A stretch of DNA of 64,000 nt, from NCBI GenBank assembly GCA_007115705.1, contig QXEO01001125.1, positions 496,001 through 560,000 on the forward strand, given 5' to 3'. The first letter of the stretch is position 1, and the number at the start of each line of letters is the position of its first letter. Shown here one piece after another: positions 54,105 through 64,000 of this stretch. The translations under genes and the position numbers were made by a program. The notes below the pieces were generated by a model, which was not told the origin of the DNA, searched no databases, and saw only the letters and a list, made by a program, of their open reading frames with translations. Source of the stretch: Dactylis glomerata (taxonomy: Eukaryota > Streptophyta > Magnoliopsida > Poales > Poaceae).

Positions 54105-54168
54105 GGATCCTCTTGGTAAGAAAAGAAGCAATCATAGGATCCTCTTGGTAAGAAAAGAAGCAATCATA
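54105..54168. repeat. Two tandem copies of a 32-bp unit
   Basis: GGATCCTCTTGGTAAGAAAA... ending AGCAATCATA occurs at 54105-54136 and 54137-54168 without change. Confidence 0.9.
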
Positions 54169-54324
54169 CAGAGATTGTAGATCAGTGCCACGTAAAATGA
54201 TAAAACTAAATAGGATCCTTTATTTTAGATGCATCAACCTCTTTGTAAAATTCTGGATCAAGCTATCGTAGTGTGACAACCTGAAAAATCAAACTAACCT
54301 GAACTTGCTCTTTAATACCATTAG

Positions 54325-55483
54325 AGAAGATCTGGAACCTCTTTTGTCAGCAGACGATTCTTATCTCCTAAGTTTTTTCAATCCAGCAGGATAATTGTGT
54401 CCTTGTTGCAGGTTCAGCTGGAACACGGCGGTGTCCATATCTAGGAAGGTCGCAAAGGAGAAGAGGTAGAGGTTCCAGAGCAAGGTACAAACGTCCCGGT
54501 AGTCAGCTGAGGTCGACGCCGCGCTTAAACTCGCCAAGCATGTAGTACTTCCGATGGGCGGTGTGCGCCGACGGGATTGCGCTGATTGTGTCGATGGAGA
54601 CGGATATAAGGAGGCATGGCGCTGTTGGCTTTCAGCCGTCCTCTCCAACAGGTAGTCACCGGTGCCATTGTTGTCCTCAGTCGTCCTCTCCAAGGGGTCG
54701 CGGCCTGCAGATTGCAACTATGACCAAGAAAAATGAGAGATGCCCATCCTTGAGGCCGACGTCCAGTTGCTGCTGGTCTGTGTGGATATATCCTTCCGTA
54801 GTTGTAGTTCACTGGTTGGTAGAACGGGTGAGTTCAGCAGGCGATCTATGTACTTGCCTACTCTTATTCCTGTTATGCACATGCAAAGAAAACTTCAATT
54901 CATGGATAACAACTCTAATATACAAATTTGTTTTTTTTACAGAATCAGAGATAAGGCTCAAGCCTTAGGGCACTTACTCGAGATGGAGAAGACGGCGCCA
55001 AGTTCCTCATCCCTTCTGCTGTCCCCGCAAGTAACTTTAGTAGGGAAGCCGGAGCGCATGGGCAATGGCCACGACATGGAAGGAGCACATAACTCCGGCC
55101 ATGATCATCATTCATGGAATATTGTCTAGAGGGAGATGGTGGTGTGGCTCAGGGAAAAAAGGGGAAGACTGAGGAGAGGGGTCTCTTTATATGAGAGGAG
55201 ATGGCTCACGATGAAGAGATCTAGATGAAAGGAGAAAGAAAAGAAATATCTAGATGAGAGAAGAGGGTGGTGGAAGAGATAGTGGAGAAGAGTCTAGAGA
55301 GGTCGTGGCATCTCTTTGACCAACATGACAACATGTTAATTAGTATTAGGCAAGGAGAAACCAGGAACTTTTAAAAAAATTAGGCACTGTAGATGTGACA
55401 CTTACCATTAGAGAAGATCTGGAACCTCTTTTGTCAGCAGACAATTCTTATCTCCTAAGTTTTTTCAATCCAGCAGGATAATT
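54325..55483. repeat. 79-bp direct repeat pair inside the Helitron
   Basis: A segment from ACCATTAGAGAAGATCTGG to CCAGCAGGATAATT occurs near 54319-54397 and again near 55405-55483 with one or two differences, about 1.08 kb apart. Between them lies the GC-rich block 54400-55130, whose minus strand could encode TLLWNLYLFSFATFLDMDTA (part of 54717-54361). No product is recognised. Confidence 0.75.
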
Positions 55484-55692
55484 AAGCACTGTTCATATCG
55501 GGTACTGTTCAGGTTCCTGTAGATGCGGACATGAAACAGTGTTCAATGACGTGGCAGGCTGGTAGAGCTCTAAATCTTGCAGCCTTTACATACCGGTACT
55601 TTTCATGTTACTGTAGATGCGCACATGAGCAGTATTCGATGACGTGGCAGCTGGTAGAGCTCTAAATCTTGCAACCTTTATATATGTATAGA

Positions 55693-57530
55693 TAGTATCA
55701 TTTATGGAAAAGGCCCATCCCATGGCCTGACACCCCCTCGTGCTTTTGGTTCTTTTTTTTAGACAGCCCCCATGGTTTTGGTATTTTCCTAGGCTAGGCA
55801 TGGGCGTACTTTTCAGGTGCGGGCTTTTCCCGGCCCAGCCCGAAGCCTAGCCCGGTCTGTGGTATCCAAGGTATGGTATGCTGCATCTACAACTCCAAAA
55901 AATTTCATTTCAAAATATGATCTACACTTGGAGAAATAAAAAAGACAAAATCTGCTATGAATAGTGTCAGATTTGGCTGAATAGTGTTTCACACTATTCA
56001 CATCCAAATTTATCTTTTTTGGATCTTTATTTGTAGGTCAAATTTGAAGCTGCAATTTTTTCATGTTGCATATATAGCATAGATCTATGTTGTCAATTTT
56101 TTTTGTGAATATTTGAACATGTTTTTCGTTTTTAAAAATAGATCTCATAGATCCTACCTAAAGCTTGATCCTATACAAGTCTTCCCCGGTATAGCAGTGT
56201 TATCAACTCGTGTGTTTGCTGTCCCAAACTGAAAAACTACAGTTTTTGTGTGTTCCTGACCATTGTGTCTACGTGGCTGCACTAACCCGATGGTAACCTG
56301 ATGTTTTACACATGTCTTCTAGCAAACTTGGAGAACTTTATTACTAATATCATTTTAGTTATTATTACTGAAAATTTGAAGATGTTGTTCATATACTTAT
56401 CTCCAAAGACATTTCTAGAATACTATACATATGGACAATAGAAATTAGTATTCAAAATTACATGTCGATGAAGGAGTAATTAATGTGTGAAATGGAGGGA
56501 GAACACTATATTAAGCAAGAAAGTAATTTATGAATAGGCAACACAAATCAATGACTCGTGTGTGATGAGTCCATTTCAAACAGTAACAAACGGAGTGTTC
56601 TCTATATTATTTTTGGATTTCATACACATATAGCTACCAACAGGTTCAATATGTAATTACTTCAAGCTGTAAGCTTGGTCATGTACCCGCGTGGTAACAT
56701 CTTCCCGCACAAAGGGTTTTCTCACCGTTAGATATCCCATTTCAATCGATCTGGGGCCTTCATTTGGTCTGGTCGGTGAAAGTTTTGACACATGTTGTAC
56801 GTCTTTTGTTAGCTGAGATTGGGCCCGTTTACTGCTATACCACAATTCACAGTGATGAATGGGTAATGATTCTTAATGCATTGTGTGAAGGTCTGTTATT
56901 ATTTGGCCTCTAGGACAAGCCGGCCACTTCAAGACTATAATATGGGGTTGTTTATAGCTCCCGAGCTCCAAGGAGTTTGGTTTATTAAAATAAAAATATC
57001 ACATTTAAAATTCAGAAATTTAGGAGAAAATATACAATATATGTTTAGTACAAACATATTTTTTATAGAAATTAATTTTCGGATGTCACCTACACACAAA
57101 AACAAATGTGTGGAGCAAAATAGAGTTTGTTTGCTATTCTATGTTAAAATATATAGTCTAGCCCTTACCAACAGTTCAGAAGTTTCTTAAACTTGGATAC
57201 TGCATCAATTCAATATGATATCAGAGCCTTTAAGTCTCAAGTTTAAGACCTAGATGACGCACTATTGAATACTCTAATAGTTGCCGCCTTTTATCGATCT
57301 TACATCTACGATCTTACTGTATGTCCAGATGGTGTTAAAATATATAGCGGGGCATTTTTATGTCAGTTCGGACTTTTGTTTGGATTGGTTAATGCATGAA
57401 TTAAATATTCTAGAGTCATAATTTTTATAGGAAAATGAATTACTTAACCCAAATTTCAGAAATCTGGCCCTGGAACCAAAATGCCACAATCGTGGCCAAC
57501 ATAGGCGAAAATTCAATAATGATGTATATA
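55693..57530. other. AT-rich intergenic stretch, nothing recognised
   Basis: Short frames occur only. A GAATAGTGT-type repeat with TTCACACTATTCAC (about 55957-56002) can fold locally. No RNA gene or mobile-element termini can be supported. Confidence 0.4.
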
Positions 57531-57718
57531 TGCTTCGTGAGTCATACCATGACGGTCGGTTGATGGACAATCCACCAACCACCATAAAAAACCTTTTTTG
57601 ATGGCGGTGCTCTCAGACATCGCTCCCCTCCTTCGATCCATCATTGATGAGGCCTTCACTACCCATGTCAGTTTACCATGTTATGTTGGTGTTGTTCTGC
57701 TTCGTGAGTCATACCATG
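57531..57718. repeat. 21-bp perfect direct repeats bracketing 146 bp
   Basis: TGCTTCGTGAGTCATACCAT(G) occurs at 57531-57551 and 57698-57718. The DNA between reads as gene-like (ATGGCGGTGCTCTCAGACATC near 57601). The cause is unknown; it could be a long target duplication or a local copying event. Confidence 0.8.
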
Positions 57719-58255
57719 TTTGTGCATGGCCTTCTGGCCGGCCTTGATGTCATAGCGAATGTTCCGGCTTATTTTCTATGTCATGTTGCATTGAGGTGTT
57801 TTGGTGTCAGCTTTGTTTGACTGCTTTGGTATTTTGGTTGTTGTCTCGTGCAGAGCACGGCCTCGGGCGCGGTGTTTTATGTTTGGTGTTGAGGCGCTCA
57901 ATTGATCGACGAGAAGGTTTCTCTTTGAATTCTATCCACTTGGCCACTCCTTAATTGTTTTCAATTACACATCGTATATGTGATTGTGCATCTATATGTA
58001 AGTGCAGGAATAGATAATATACAAACGCCTACACGTAGAGATATTGCTAGCACACAAAAATTTATGGTATTTTATAAATAATGGATTGAGTAGGAGCTTG
58101 TAAAGCCCATGAAAACAATATTTATTATTTCAACTATGTTACTATAAGAGGGATCGTTGAGAAAGATTTCTCATTTGATCATTTGAATCGTGCTTGTGCA
58201 AAAAAGCTTTCGTAGTTTTAAGTTTAGTTATTTAAAGAACAGTTAGAAATAAGAT
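57719..58255. other. Intergenic stretch, right part possibly plastid-derived
   Basis: No gene is seen. The part next to the tRNA-like sequence (about 58150-58255) may belong to the same plastid insertion, but this cannot be proven by eye. Confidence 0.35.
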
Positions 58256-58327
58256 TGTATCTAATAGGATTTGAACCTATACCAAAGTTTAGAAGACCTC
58301 CGTCCTATCCATTAAATTAATGGCCGC
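58256..58327 (-). pseudogene. trnR-UCU: Plastid-derived trnR-UCU remnant
   Basis: The minus strand reads GCGGCCATTAATTTAATGGATAGG, an anticodon arm with TCTTCTAA (anticodon UCU), then GGTATAGGTTCAAATCCTATTAGATACA. D, anticodon and T arms follow chloroplast tRNA-Arg(UCU). The 3' acceptor strand no longer pairs well with the 5' strand, and one C is missing after the anticodon loop, so it is unlikely to be functional. No nuclear-type internal promoter is needed or expected. It marks a plastid-to-nucleus DNA transfer (NUPT). Confidence 0.75.
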
Positions 58328-58690
58328 TTTCTCTTCATATTTTATTCTTTCTTGAAAAAACTACAAAATATGTGAAAATAAAAACCTAGTAAGCTATTCA
58401 CACGAGGTAAAACAAGTTGAAAGAAAAACACAATTGAAAGATAGAAGCAGACCTCCTCTAAAAATTACTCCGGCAGCCCAACACAAAAGGTAAAAAAAAG
58501 AAACTTAAAACACTTATATTTTCTTGATAAAAATTAAAGGTTAAAGTTTGTTTTGAAATATATAATTGCCATGTAATGCGGTATGGAGGGAGTACAGTAT
58601 AAAGGTCGAACAAGCCCTAACAACTTTCTCGGCTAATCAAGGTGGCTAGAAAGATGAGCCACCAAGTAACATCCAACAACGCTTTAGAGT
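58328..58690. other. AT-rich stretch with an isolated Stowaway right end near 58597
   Basis: The right terminus ATGGAGGGAGTA (about 58586-58597) lacks a left partner. Nothing else is recognised. Confidence 0.4.
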
Positions 58691-58693
58691 AAA

Positions 58694-59255
58694 GAGCAAT
58701 AGTAAATAGTATAGCCGACAGCTACCTATAAGACATTATCATGTCATCTATAGCTAGCCTTATAATTAATATGTATAAGAGTAAGTATAATAGAGCTGAC
58801 TCAGCTGGCTATAAGAGATAAAATATTATATCTTTGCTTAGTTGGAGGAGTGAGGTTAGGAGAGAGAATGTAGGTGGGCTCTTATGCAAGAGCCAGCTCT
58901 AGCACGTGCTCCTAGGCAGTTTGTGAGAGTGAAAGGTGGGCCATGTATTGATAAAGTAGTACATTTTTATAGTCCACTATTGTACATGCTAGTTATATGT
59001 TGACTATATATGATATGGCAAACTGCTATAGCCGGCTGCTGGCTACACTATTGTTCTTGCTCTAATAGCTAACTATAAAAGTGTACTACTTTATGGTTGT
59101 ATAACCCATTTGACACTCTCATAAAGCATCTAGGAGCATATACCGTAGCTAGCTCTTCATTAGAGCCTATTCCTCTTCTCTCACCTATTCTCTCTACTCT
59201 AACTAAGCACAAATATATACTATTTTAATTTTTATAGCCAGCTAACTAGATTCTA
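58694..59255. mobile_element. Tourist-like (PIF/Harbinger) MITE interrupted by a second one
   Basis: The outer sequence starts GAGCAATAGTAAATAGTATAGCC and continues after the inner element as TAGCTAACTATAAAAGTG. Its right end is missing before 59257. Its TAG-C-AGC-ATA composition is similar to the inner element, so both belong to related families. Confidence 0.45.
58779..59062. mobile_element. Tourist-like MITE (284 bp) with TAA duplication
   Basis: The left end is GAGTAAGTATAATAGAGCTG and the right end is ACACTATTGTTCTTGCTC, inverted and imperfect. TAA flanks both sides (58776-58778 and 59063-59065), the PIF/Harbinger target preference. Confidence 0.7.
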
Positions 59256-59256
59256 C

Positions 59257-59337
59257 TCCCTCCATATCGGATTATTGGGTAAATATGTATTTTAAGACAA
59301 ACTTAAGCATAAATTTTAGTCAAAGAAATCGGAGATA
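59257..59337. mobile_element. Stowaway-like left end cut by a Helitron
   Basis: CTCCCTCCATATCGGATTAT starts after TA. Only about 80 bp remain before the Helitron start. Confidence 0.55.
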
Positions 59338-59700
59338 TCTACTATATACTAAAAGCACAATACGGATGTCTAAAATAGAGACACCATGTTAATCCACATC
59401 TACTAAAAATAGTTAATCCGTTGATGTTAATTATAACGTTCGAGATTAAAGCTAGAAAAAGTTACGTAAATCAGAATCATGTACAATATGTCACGTATCA
59501 TGTCACGTAGTTGCGAAAAAATAAGTCCACTACATAACGTGATGTATGGGGCAGATACAATTCAGATCTTTTTTTTTTGCTGAGATCTAACAGAGTTTGT
59601 GTCTAATACGTTTGGATTAAATAAAAACAAACGTTTTTAATCAAACAGAGTACACATTCAAGTTCTCTTCCAGTACGAACCAAAATTTTATTTTTTAATG
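59338..59700 (+). mobile_element. 5' end of a fourth TCTACTATATAC-type Helitron
   Basis: It begins TCTACTATATACTAAAAGC after A (59337), followed by ACACCATGTTAATCCACATC as in Helitron 3. No matching CTAG terminus with hairpin was found up to 64000, so the 3' end is lost, degraded or beyond the window. The end given here is only the stretch of clear similarity. Confidence 0.6.
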
Positions 59701-62700
59701 GATAGATACACGCTCACAGAGTCCATGTCCAATGCTACTGCTAGGAATTGTCTCTCAAAAAATAAAGGGATATCTTTAGTTAATCTCTTGAGTTTTAACG
59801 TAAAGCACAATAATCATTTCCTCAGCTATCTTGATTGCTCAGCTATACCTATACGTGCTTCTGCTACATACATGCGTATTTGAAGGCTAAAGATGGCAAG
59901 CGTTGCGAGCATGCGATGGCGCGCAGAATAGATAGGGCACCGCTAGGAATCGGAACCCAATGGATGGCTTCCCATCGGACCACTGCCTGGCCGTCGATTG
60001 GAAGCAGGATGGACGTTGGATTCTGAACGAGGCCCGCACGACTATTTCCTAAAAGATTGCATGATTCTGTATTAACTGCGCAGTGCTAACCTTCCTCAAC
60101 TGAACCCTTAATTAGTGGGACACGAATTAACTGCTCCAAAATCTGAGGAATATAAAAACGTTAGCAAAATTTCAGGAATGCAGATTTGCTGCTTCACTTT
60201 GGTAGTAATTTTTTCTTCCAACCATTTTAATTGTGCTTCCTTTTTCTATGTATTTTGCTTCCATCACAATAGAATTTGGTAGCAATCTTTTGTTTCCAAC
60301 GATATTTAATTTTGCTTCCTTTTCAAATGTATTTTGCTTCCATCACAATAGAGTACTGCTTTCATGGTAAATGGAATTTTTTGGATGTTGTACAAAATAT
60401 TGTGTCATGTAAGCAGTACTTTCCTTATGATTGGATGTAGTACAAAAAAACTGATTAGTGTGCTAGAAGCTTTATTTGTATGCCTAGGAAGCATAGTACA
60501 GTGTGTTGAGAAAACCTTGTTCAGATGCATCGGAAGCATTATGGTGTTGTGAAACCTGCAACTTTTGTTTTTTTCTGACCACATAAGCTTCCTTTTGTTT
60601 TTTTCTGACCACATAAGCTTCATTCAGAGAAAATTTAAGTGCTTCATACATTCACCTGACACATTCTGGATAACATCAATATTTGCTTCCTTCAAGTTGT
60701 CAAAATACACTGCTTTCATACTCTTCATATGACATATTTCCTACACGTTACAAATTTGCTTCAGCATTCTACAAACACTCAAATCCTTTCCTTCGGAGCG
60801 TGGAGACATTAATCCAGACGGCCTTAGCTCTTGAAAGACATGATGCAGCCGGAGTGTAGTCCCTTGATAGCATCCCCCCACCTAATATTCAATAAACGCC
60901 CACCTCAAACAAGTGATCCAAGACCCAAGAAATCATGCACAAAAATCATAAGAGACAACAATTCAGACCACTCGTTCTAAGAACTACCTCCTAAAATTCT
61001 GTTGAAAATCGTAGAAAATATGAACATATTGGACCTACGTCACTTACAATACCTACAGCCTGGTCGGGCAGTCCATTGATGGATCAAGCGGACGGCCGGC
61101 ACATAGTGGAAGCAGCTCTGGCCGGCTGCTTTGGTCAGAGTATTAGCCCTGATTGAGCCGACCCAGTGCGCCGGCCGCCGTCGATCAGGGTGATCTGACG
61201 CAAGAGTCGATCCAGTTCTAGAGTGTCCGACCGGCGGGGAGATCTGGGGCAGTGGTGAGAGAAAAATCGCAGCGGCGGCAGGTCTGCGGTTCAATCTAGG
61301 GCTTAATTTGAGGAAGCTACCGGCTATAATTTATGGGTTGTATGCTGCGGGGTTAGCGGGTGGGAAAAACATGGCAATCTCCACCCGTTGGATGGAAACG
61401 AGATGGACAGTGTCGGAAGGGTCCGACAATTGTTTCCCATCGGCCTGCGATACATAGTATTTACCGAATAGACATTCACGCATATATGTTCAGTTACCAA
61501 TCAACCTACGTTCTGACATCAATCTGCAGATCAGCATGTTGTAAAAATATGACGTAGAACAAAATGTAACATATTAAATATTAGGTGTGAACGGTTTATA
61601 AACATTGTAGAATAAATGTTTAGATGGTAGGAGAAGAAAAAATATGCTAATTTACTATTATTAGATGGACTGATGCATGTAAGATTAGCTGAAGTTTCTT
61701 TATTAATCGTCTTAGTCCATGTTTAGTGTGTCATGACGAGCGTGTCATGACCAATATGTCACGACATACATGCCGCCTTGCGATAACACAACTTACTAAA
61801 TTAGTTGACATAATTTTTTCCCAAGTCTATAAAGATTATTGGCGAGAAGATATGTTTCAGATTGATGATTGACTAAAATTTTAAAACGACGCGCCATCCA
61901 TGGCCCTTTTGGAACTTCATTAGGTTAGATAAAATTACATGTCATCCAAATCGATGTAGTCATGGTTACATGGCGCGGAAAAATTACGTGTTAGTGAGAG
62001 AGTAGAACACCTAGACTAGAGCGCGGGATATGCGAAAGAGAGTAAAATGAAATAAAAACAGTACATGCATTTCAAATAATGAAGATTCTATATTAAAGGC
62101 AGCTCTGGAATGTTAGATTTATTTTACATGTTTCTAGAATCTTTGAAACCCTAAACTTATTTCATGAACATCTTTAACATGGCAAAGGTGATATTCTATT
62201 AACCTATACACTTTGGTAATATATAATATTACTTTTTTAAATTCCAAATAAATTCACAAAATAAGAAAAAATGATTAAGTATAATAAGCACCAATGAATT
62301 CGAAAAAATATTCTTTATGTATAATTTAATTATTAATTTTTAATAATTAAAATATTCAAAAAAGCCAAAATACTTGAAAAATCACAAATTCGAAAATTAA
62401 TAGACTTTGTTAACCGAAACAAAGGGAGTACTTTTTTCCAAGGTTATAACTTACTTATCCTGTTACTAAACGTCACTCCTTCCCGGCATAACACTTGCAT
62501 GTTAGTAACTCTAGATACTTATATATGGATTGATACCACTTCTTATTTGTCGATAACCCTTGAGACTCTAGCTTTGTGTAATTTTGCAATACCCAAAACA
62601 TTTAAATTATTGCCTCGTTATCATACATGAGCTGAAATATTCATGTGTGTATGCATCTCCACACTTTAGATGGGATTTTCTATTGAAAATGTGCAGCATG

Positions 62701-63450
62701 GTAAGACACCGATGCGAGCATGTGGTACTTACATTTTTTCCGGAAAAGTAATACCTTCATCTGACCCTGATTTGGTAAACATGGGGGTAGGTGTAACATG
62801 TTTTCAAAAAAATTAAAAACATTTTATAGTTTTTGAAAAGATTAAAATAATTTATGCATGGACATATTACCTTGATATTTACTCATGCAAAACTTTAAGG
62901 CAAAATACGACCGGATGTGGCCTACAGAAAAATAGAAAATGGAAATTTGTATTTCTTTGAACTTCAGAAATCCAATCATTATAGTGTTATTTGTATTATT
63001 TTGTCATTTTTGTGTAGCCACATACAGTCATATTTTTCTTGAAAATTTGCACGAACAAGTATAACCATATAAGGTAATATGTATATGCAAAAAATTATTT
63101 CAATTATTTTTAATACTTTAAAATGGTATTTTTCGGATTTTTTTAAAGAACGGGTGCGCCTACACCCAAGTTGTACTAGCTATTTTCGTGCCTTTATTTT
63201 GTTTTGTTACCCGGAGCACGGAGCTCCAGCTTCCCCTCCCTCCAAAACGTGGCAGCATCGCTACCATCGAGTCAAAATCCGACGGACATACATCTCTCTC
63301 CAATAGGAACCACACACACATACACAAAAGGACGGTACGTCTGTTCAAACTTCCTACACTGTTGGAGCAGCGGACCCGTCGGCAGATATCTGCCGCGCTG
63401 GCGTCAACGGTCAACCCAACAATATTCCATTTTCTCCTTAAAGATTAAAG
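59701..63450. other. Long AT-rich region without recognised genes
   Basis: Notable pieces: a TTTGCTTCC-type repeat (about 60200-60360); an exact tandem 30-bp pair (60562-60591 and 60592-60621, around TTTTTTTCTGACCACATAAG); a GC-rich patch at 61040-61300 with frames in several phases and no domain; and GTCATGACGAG / GTGTCATGACC repeats near 61730-61750. None is a gene that can be supported. Confidence 0.4.
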
Positions 63451-63516
63451 AAAACAAACTAAATAATTAACCCAGCGAGATACGCGATGGGCTCTCTCCT
63501 CCGTCTGAATCTTCTC

Positions 63517-63523
63517 TATAAAG
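63517..63523 (+). promoter_or_regulatory. TATA box of the right-edge gene
   Basis: TATAAAG sits 127 bp upstream of an ATG in good context, in a CT-rich 5' region (CTCTGTCTCTCTCTCTTTG near 63556-63575). The spacing predicts a leader of roughly 100 bp. Confidence 0.6.
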
Positions 63524-63649
63524 ACCACGACTTCCGCCTCCATCCCTGCAAACTCACTCTGTCTCTCTCTCTTTGTGTGACTCCCGACATTGCTGGAGGC
63601 CTGAACCTCGCGGTCGCCGGTGGTGGAAGGGAAACGCTCGCGGCCGACC

Positions 63650-63691
63650 ATGGGGACGCAGGAGTCGCCGGAGAACTACACGGCGCCCAAG
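63650..63691 (+). CDS. First coding exon of a host gene, cut by the window, product unknown
   Basis: ACCATGGGG is a strong start context. The exon encodes MGTQESPENYTAPK (14 residues) and stops at a splice-donor-like AAG|GTGAAC, so the rest of the gene would lie beyond an intron that continues past 64000 or to an unseen acceptor. No family can be named from 14 residues. GC-rich sequence, TATA box and CT-rich leader set it apart from the repeats around it. Confidence 0.55.
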
Positions 63692-63700
63692 GTGAACCCC

Positions 63701-63721
63701 TCTCTCTCTCTCTCTCTCTCC
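63701..63721. repeat. (TC)n microsatellite in the putative first intron
   Basis: An uninterrupted TC dinucleotide run just after the splice donor. Confidence 0.95.
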
Positions 63722-63988
63722 TGCAGCTGCCAGTATGTTGTGATCTGTTTTTTCTGGCAATGTTTCTCTACCATGGAACCGTTACATATATTTCTTCTCC
63801 GTTTGCTGGAGAGAGAGAGATAGAGCTCAAAGGAAATTGGGAGTTGTCGAGTTGCGAAAAGCAGGGAGCAAAATCGAAAAGGCTGTTTCTCAATGGCTTT
63901 TCGCGTGGAGGATCCTCTTCTCCCGCATGTAGCACTAGTTCATCTTCTTCATGTGAAATTGCAGCATCTTTTTCTCGTCATATCAAAT

Positions 63989-64000
63989 ACTCCCTCTATT
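63989..64000. mobile_element. Left end of a Stowaway MITE at the window edge
   Basis: TACTCCCTCTATT at the end of the window fits a Stowaway terminus with TA; only 12 bases are visible. Confidence 0.4.

Larger units (their letters stand above)
50795..55692 (-). mobile_element. Minus-strand Helitron (4898 bp) with captured gene-like DNA
   Basis: On the minus strand it begins TCTATACATATATAAAGG (55692 downward) after A and ends with a strong hairpin followed by GATACTTCCTAG before T. The hairpin GCGCGGC-ATCAC-GCCGCGC (50807-50825) is perfect over 7 bp. The A^T flanks fit Helitron insertion. Between 51670 and 55130 lie GC-rich blocks that look like captured exons and introns (for example GCAGTG-GTGAGTTTC near 52359). 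No RepHel gene is present. Near the 5' end a 93-bp unit is present twice (about 55498-55590 and 55591-55683). Confidence 0.75.

Overview
This is repeat-dense plant nuclear DNA from a grass, most likely of the Pooideae (wheat, barley, oat or ryegrass lineage). The reasons are LTRs opening with TGATACGT, many Stowaway-type MITEs with CTCCCTC termini, Helitrons opening with a TCTACTATATACTAAAAGC-type end, a plant L1-type LINE and an intron-containing MULE. The species cannot be fixed from sequence alone. Only one feature looks like an ordinary host gene: a short first exon at the right edge (63650-63691) behind a TATA box. Nearly everything else is mobile DNA or decayed duplicated sequence.

Layout. 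1-4037 is a rearranged non-autonomous LTR retrotransposon (LTR, internal, LTR, PBS remnant). A second member of the family lies at 41300-48320, with an intact orphan ORF, and its 3' LTR plus flank was later tandemly duplicated (1610 bp period, to 50350). Between them runs a decayed array of related loci: at least five broken copies of a small gene for a secreted-looking glycine-rich protein (about 7.5, 9.3, 23.5, 26.2 and 28.7 kb, perhaps one at 39.1 kb), plus shared non-coding blocks (4311-4777, 13310-14440 and 35720-36780; 7085-7500 and 12907-13140). This array has been invaded by Helitrons (10163-12440, 14744-17022, 21159-23109, 37091-39024), a LINE (17023-21158), a hAT element, a solo LTR, a LINE tail, GC-rich TIR elements and a 4.2 kb MULE (29230-33395). 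The MULE has 0.92 kb TIRs and carries a two-exon GRF zinc-finger gene and a transposase-like N-terminal ORF.

The right third holds a 4.9 kb minus-strand Helitron (50795-55692) with captured gene-like sequence, a plastid-derived trnR-UCU remnant (58256-58327), nested Tourist-like MITEs, the 5' end of another Helitron (59338), and long AT-rich tracts where nothing is recognised.

The most unusual signals are the MULE with its repeated TAGCGCC/GGCGCTA motif (including a four-unit array at exact 35 bp spacing), the decayed glycine-rich gene array whose copies act as empty-site references for later insertions, the orphan ORF of the non-autonomous retrotransposon, and the LINE bounded on both sides by Helitron termini.
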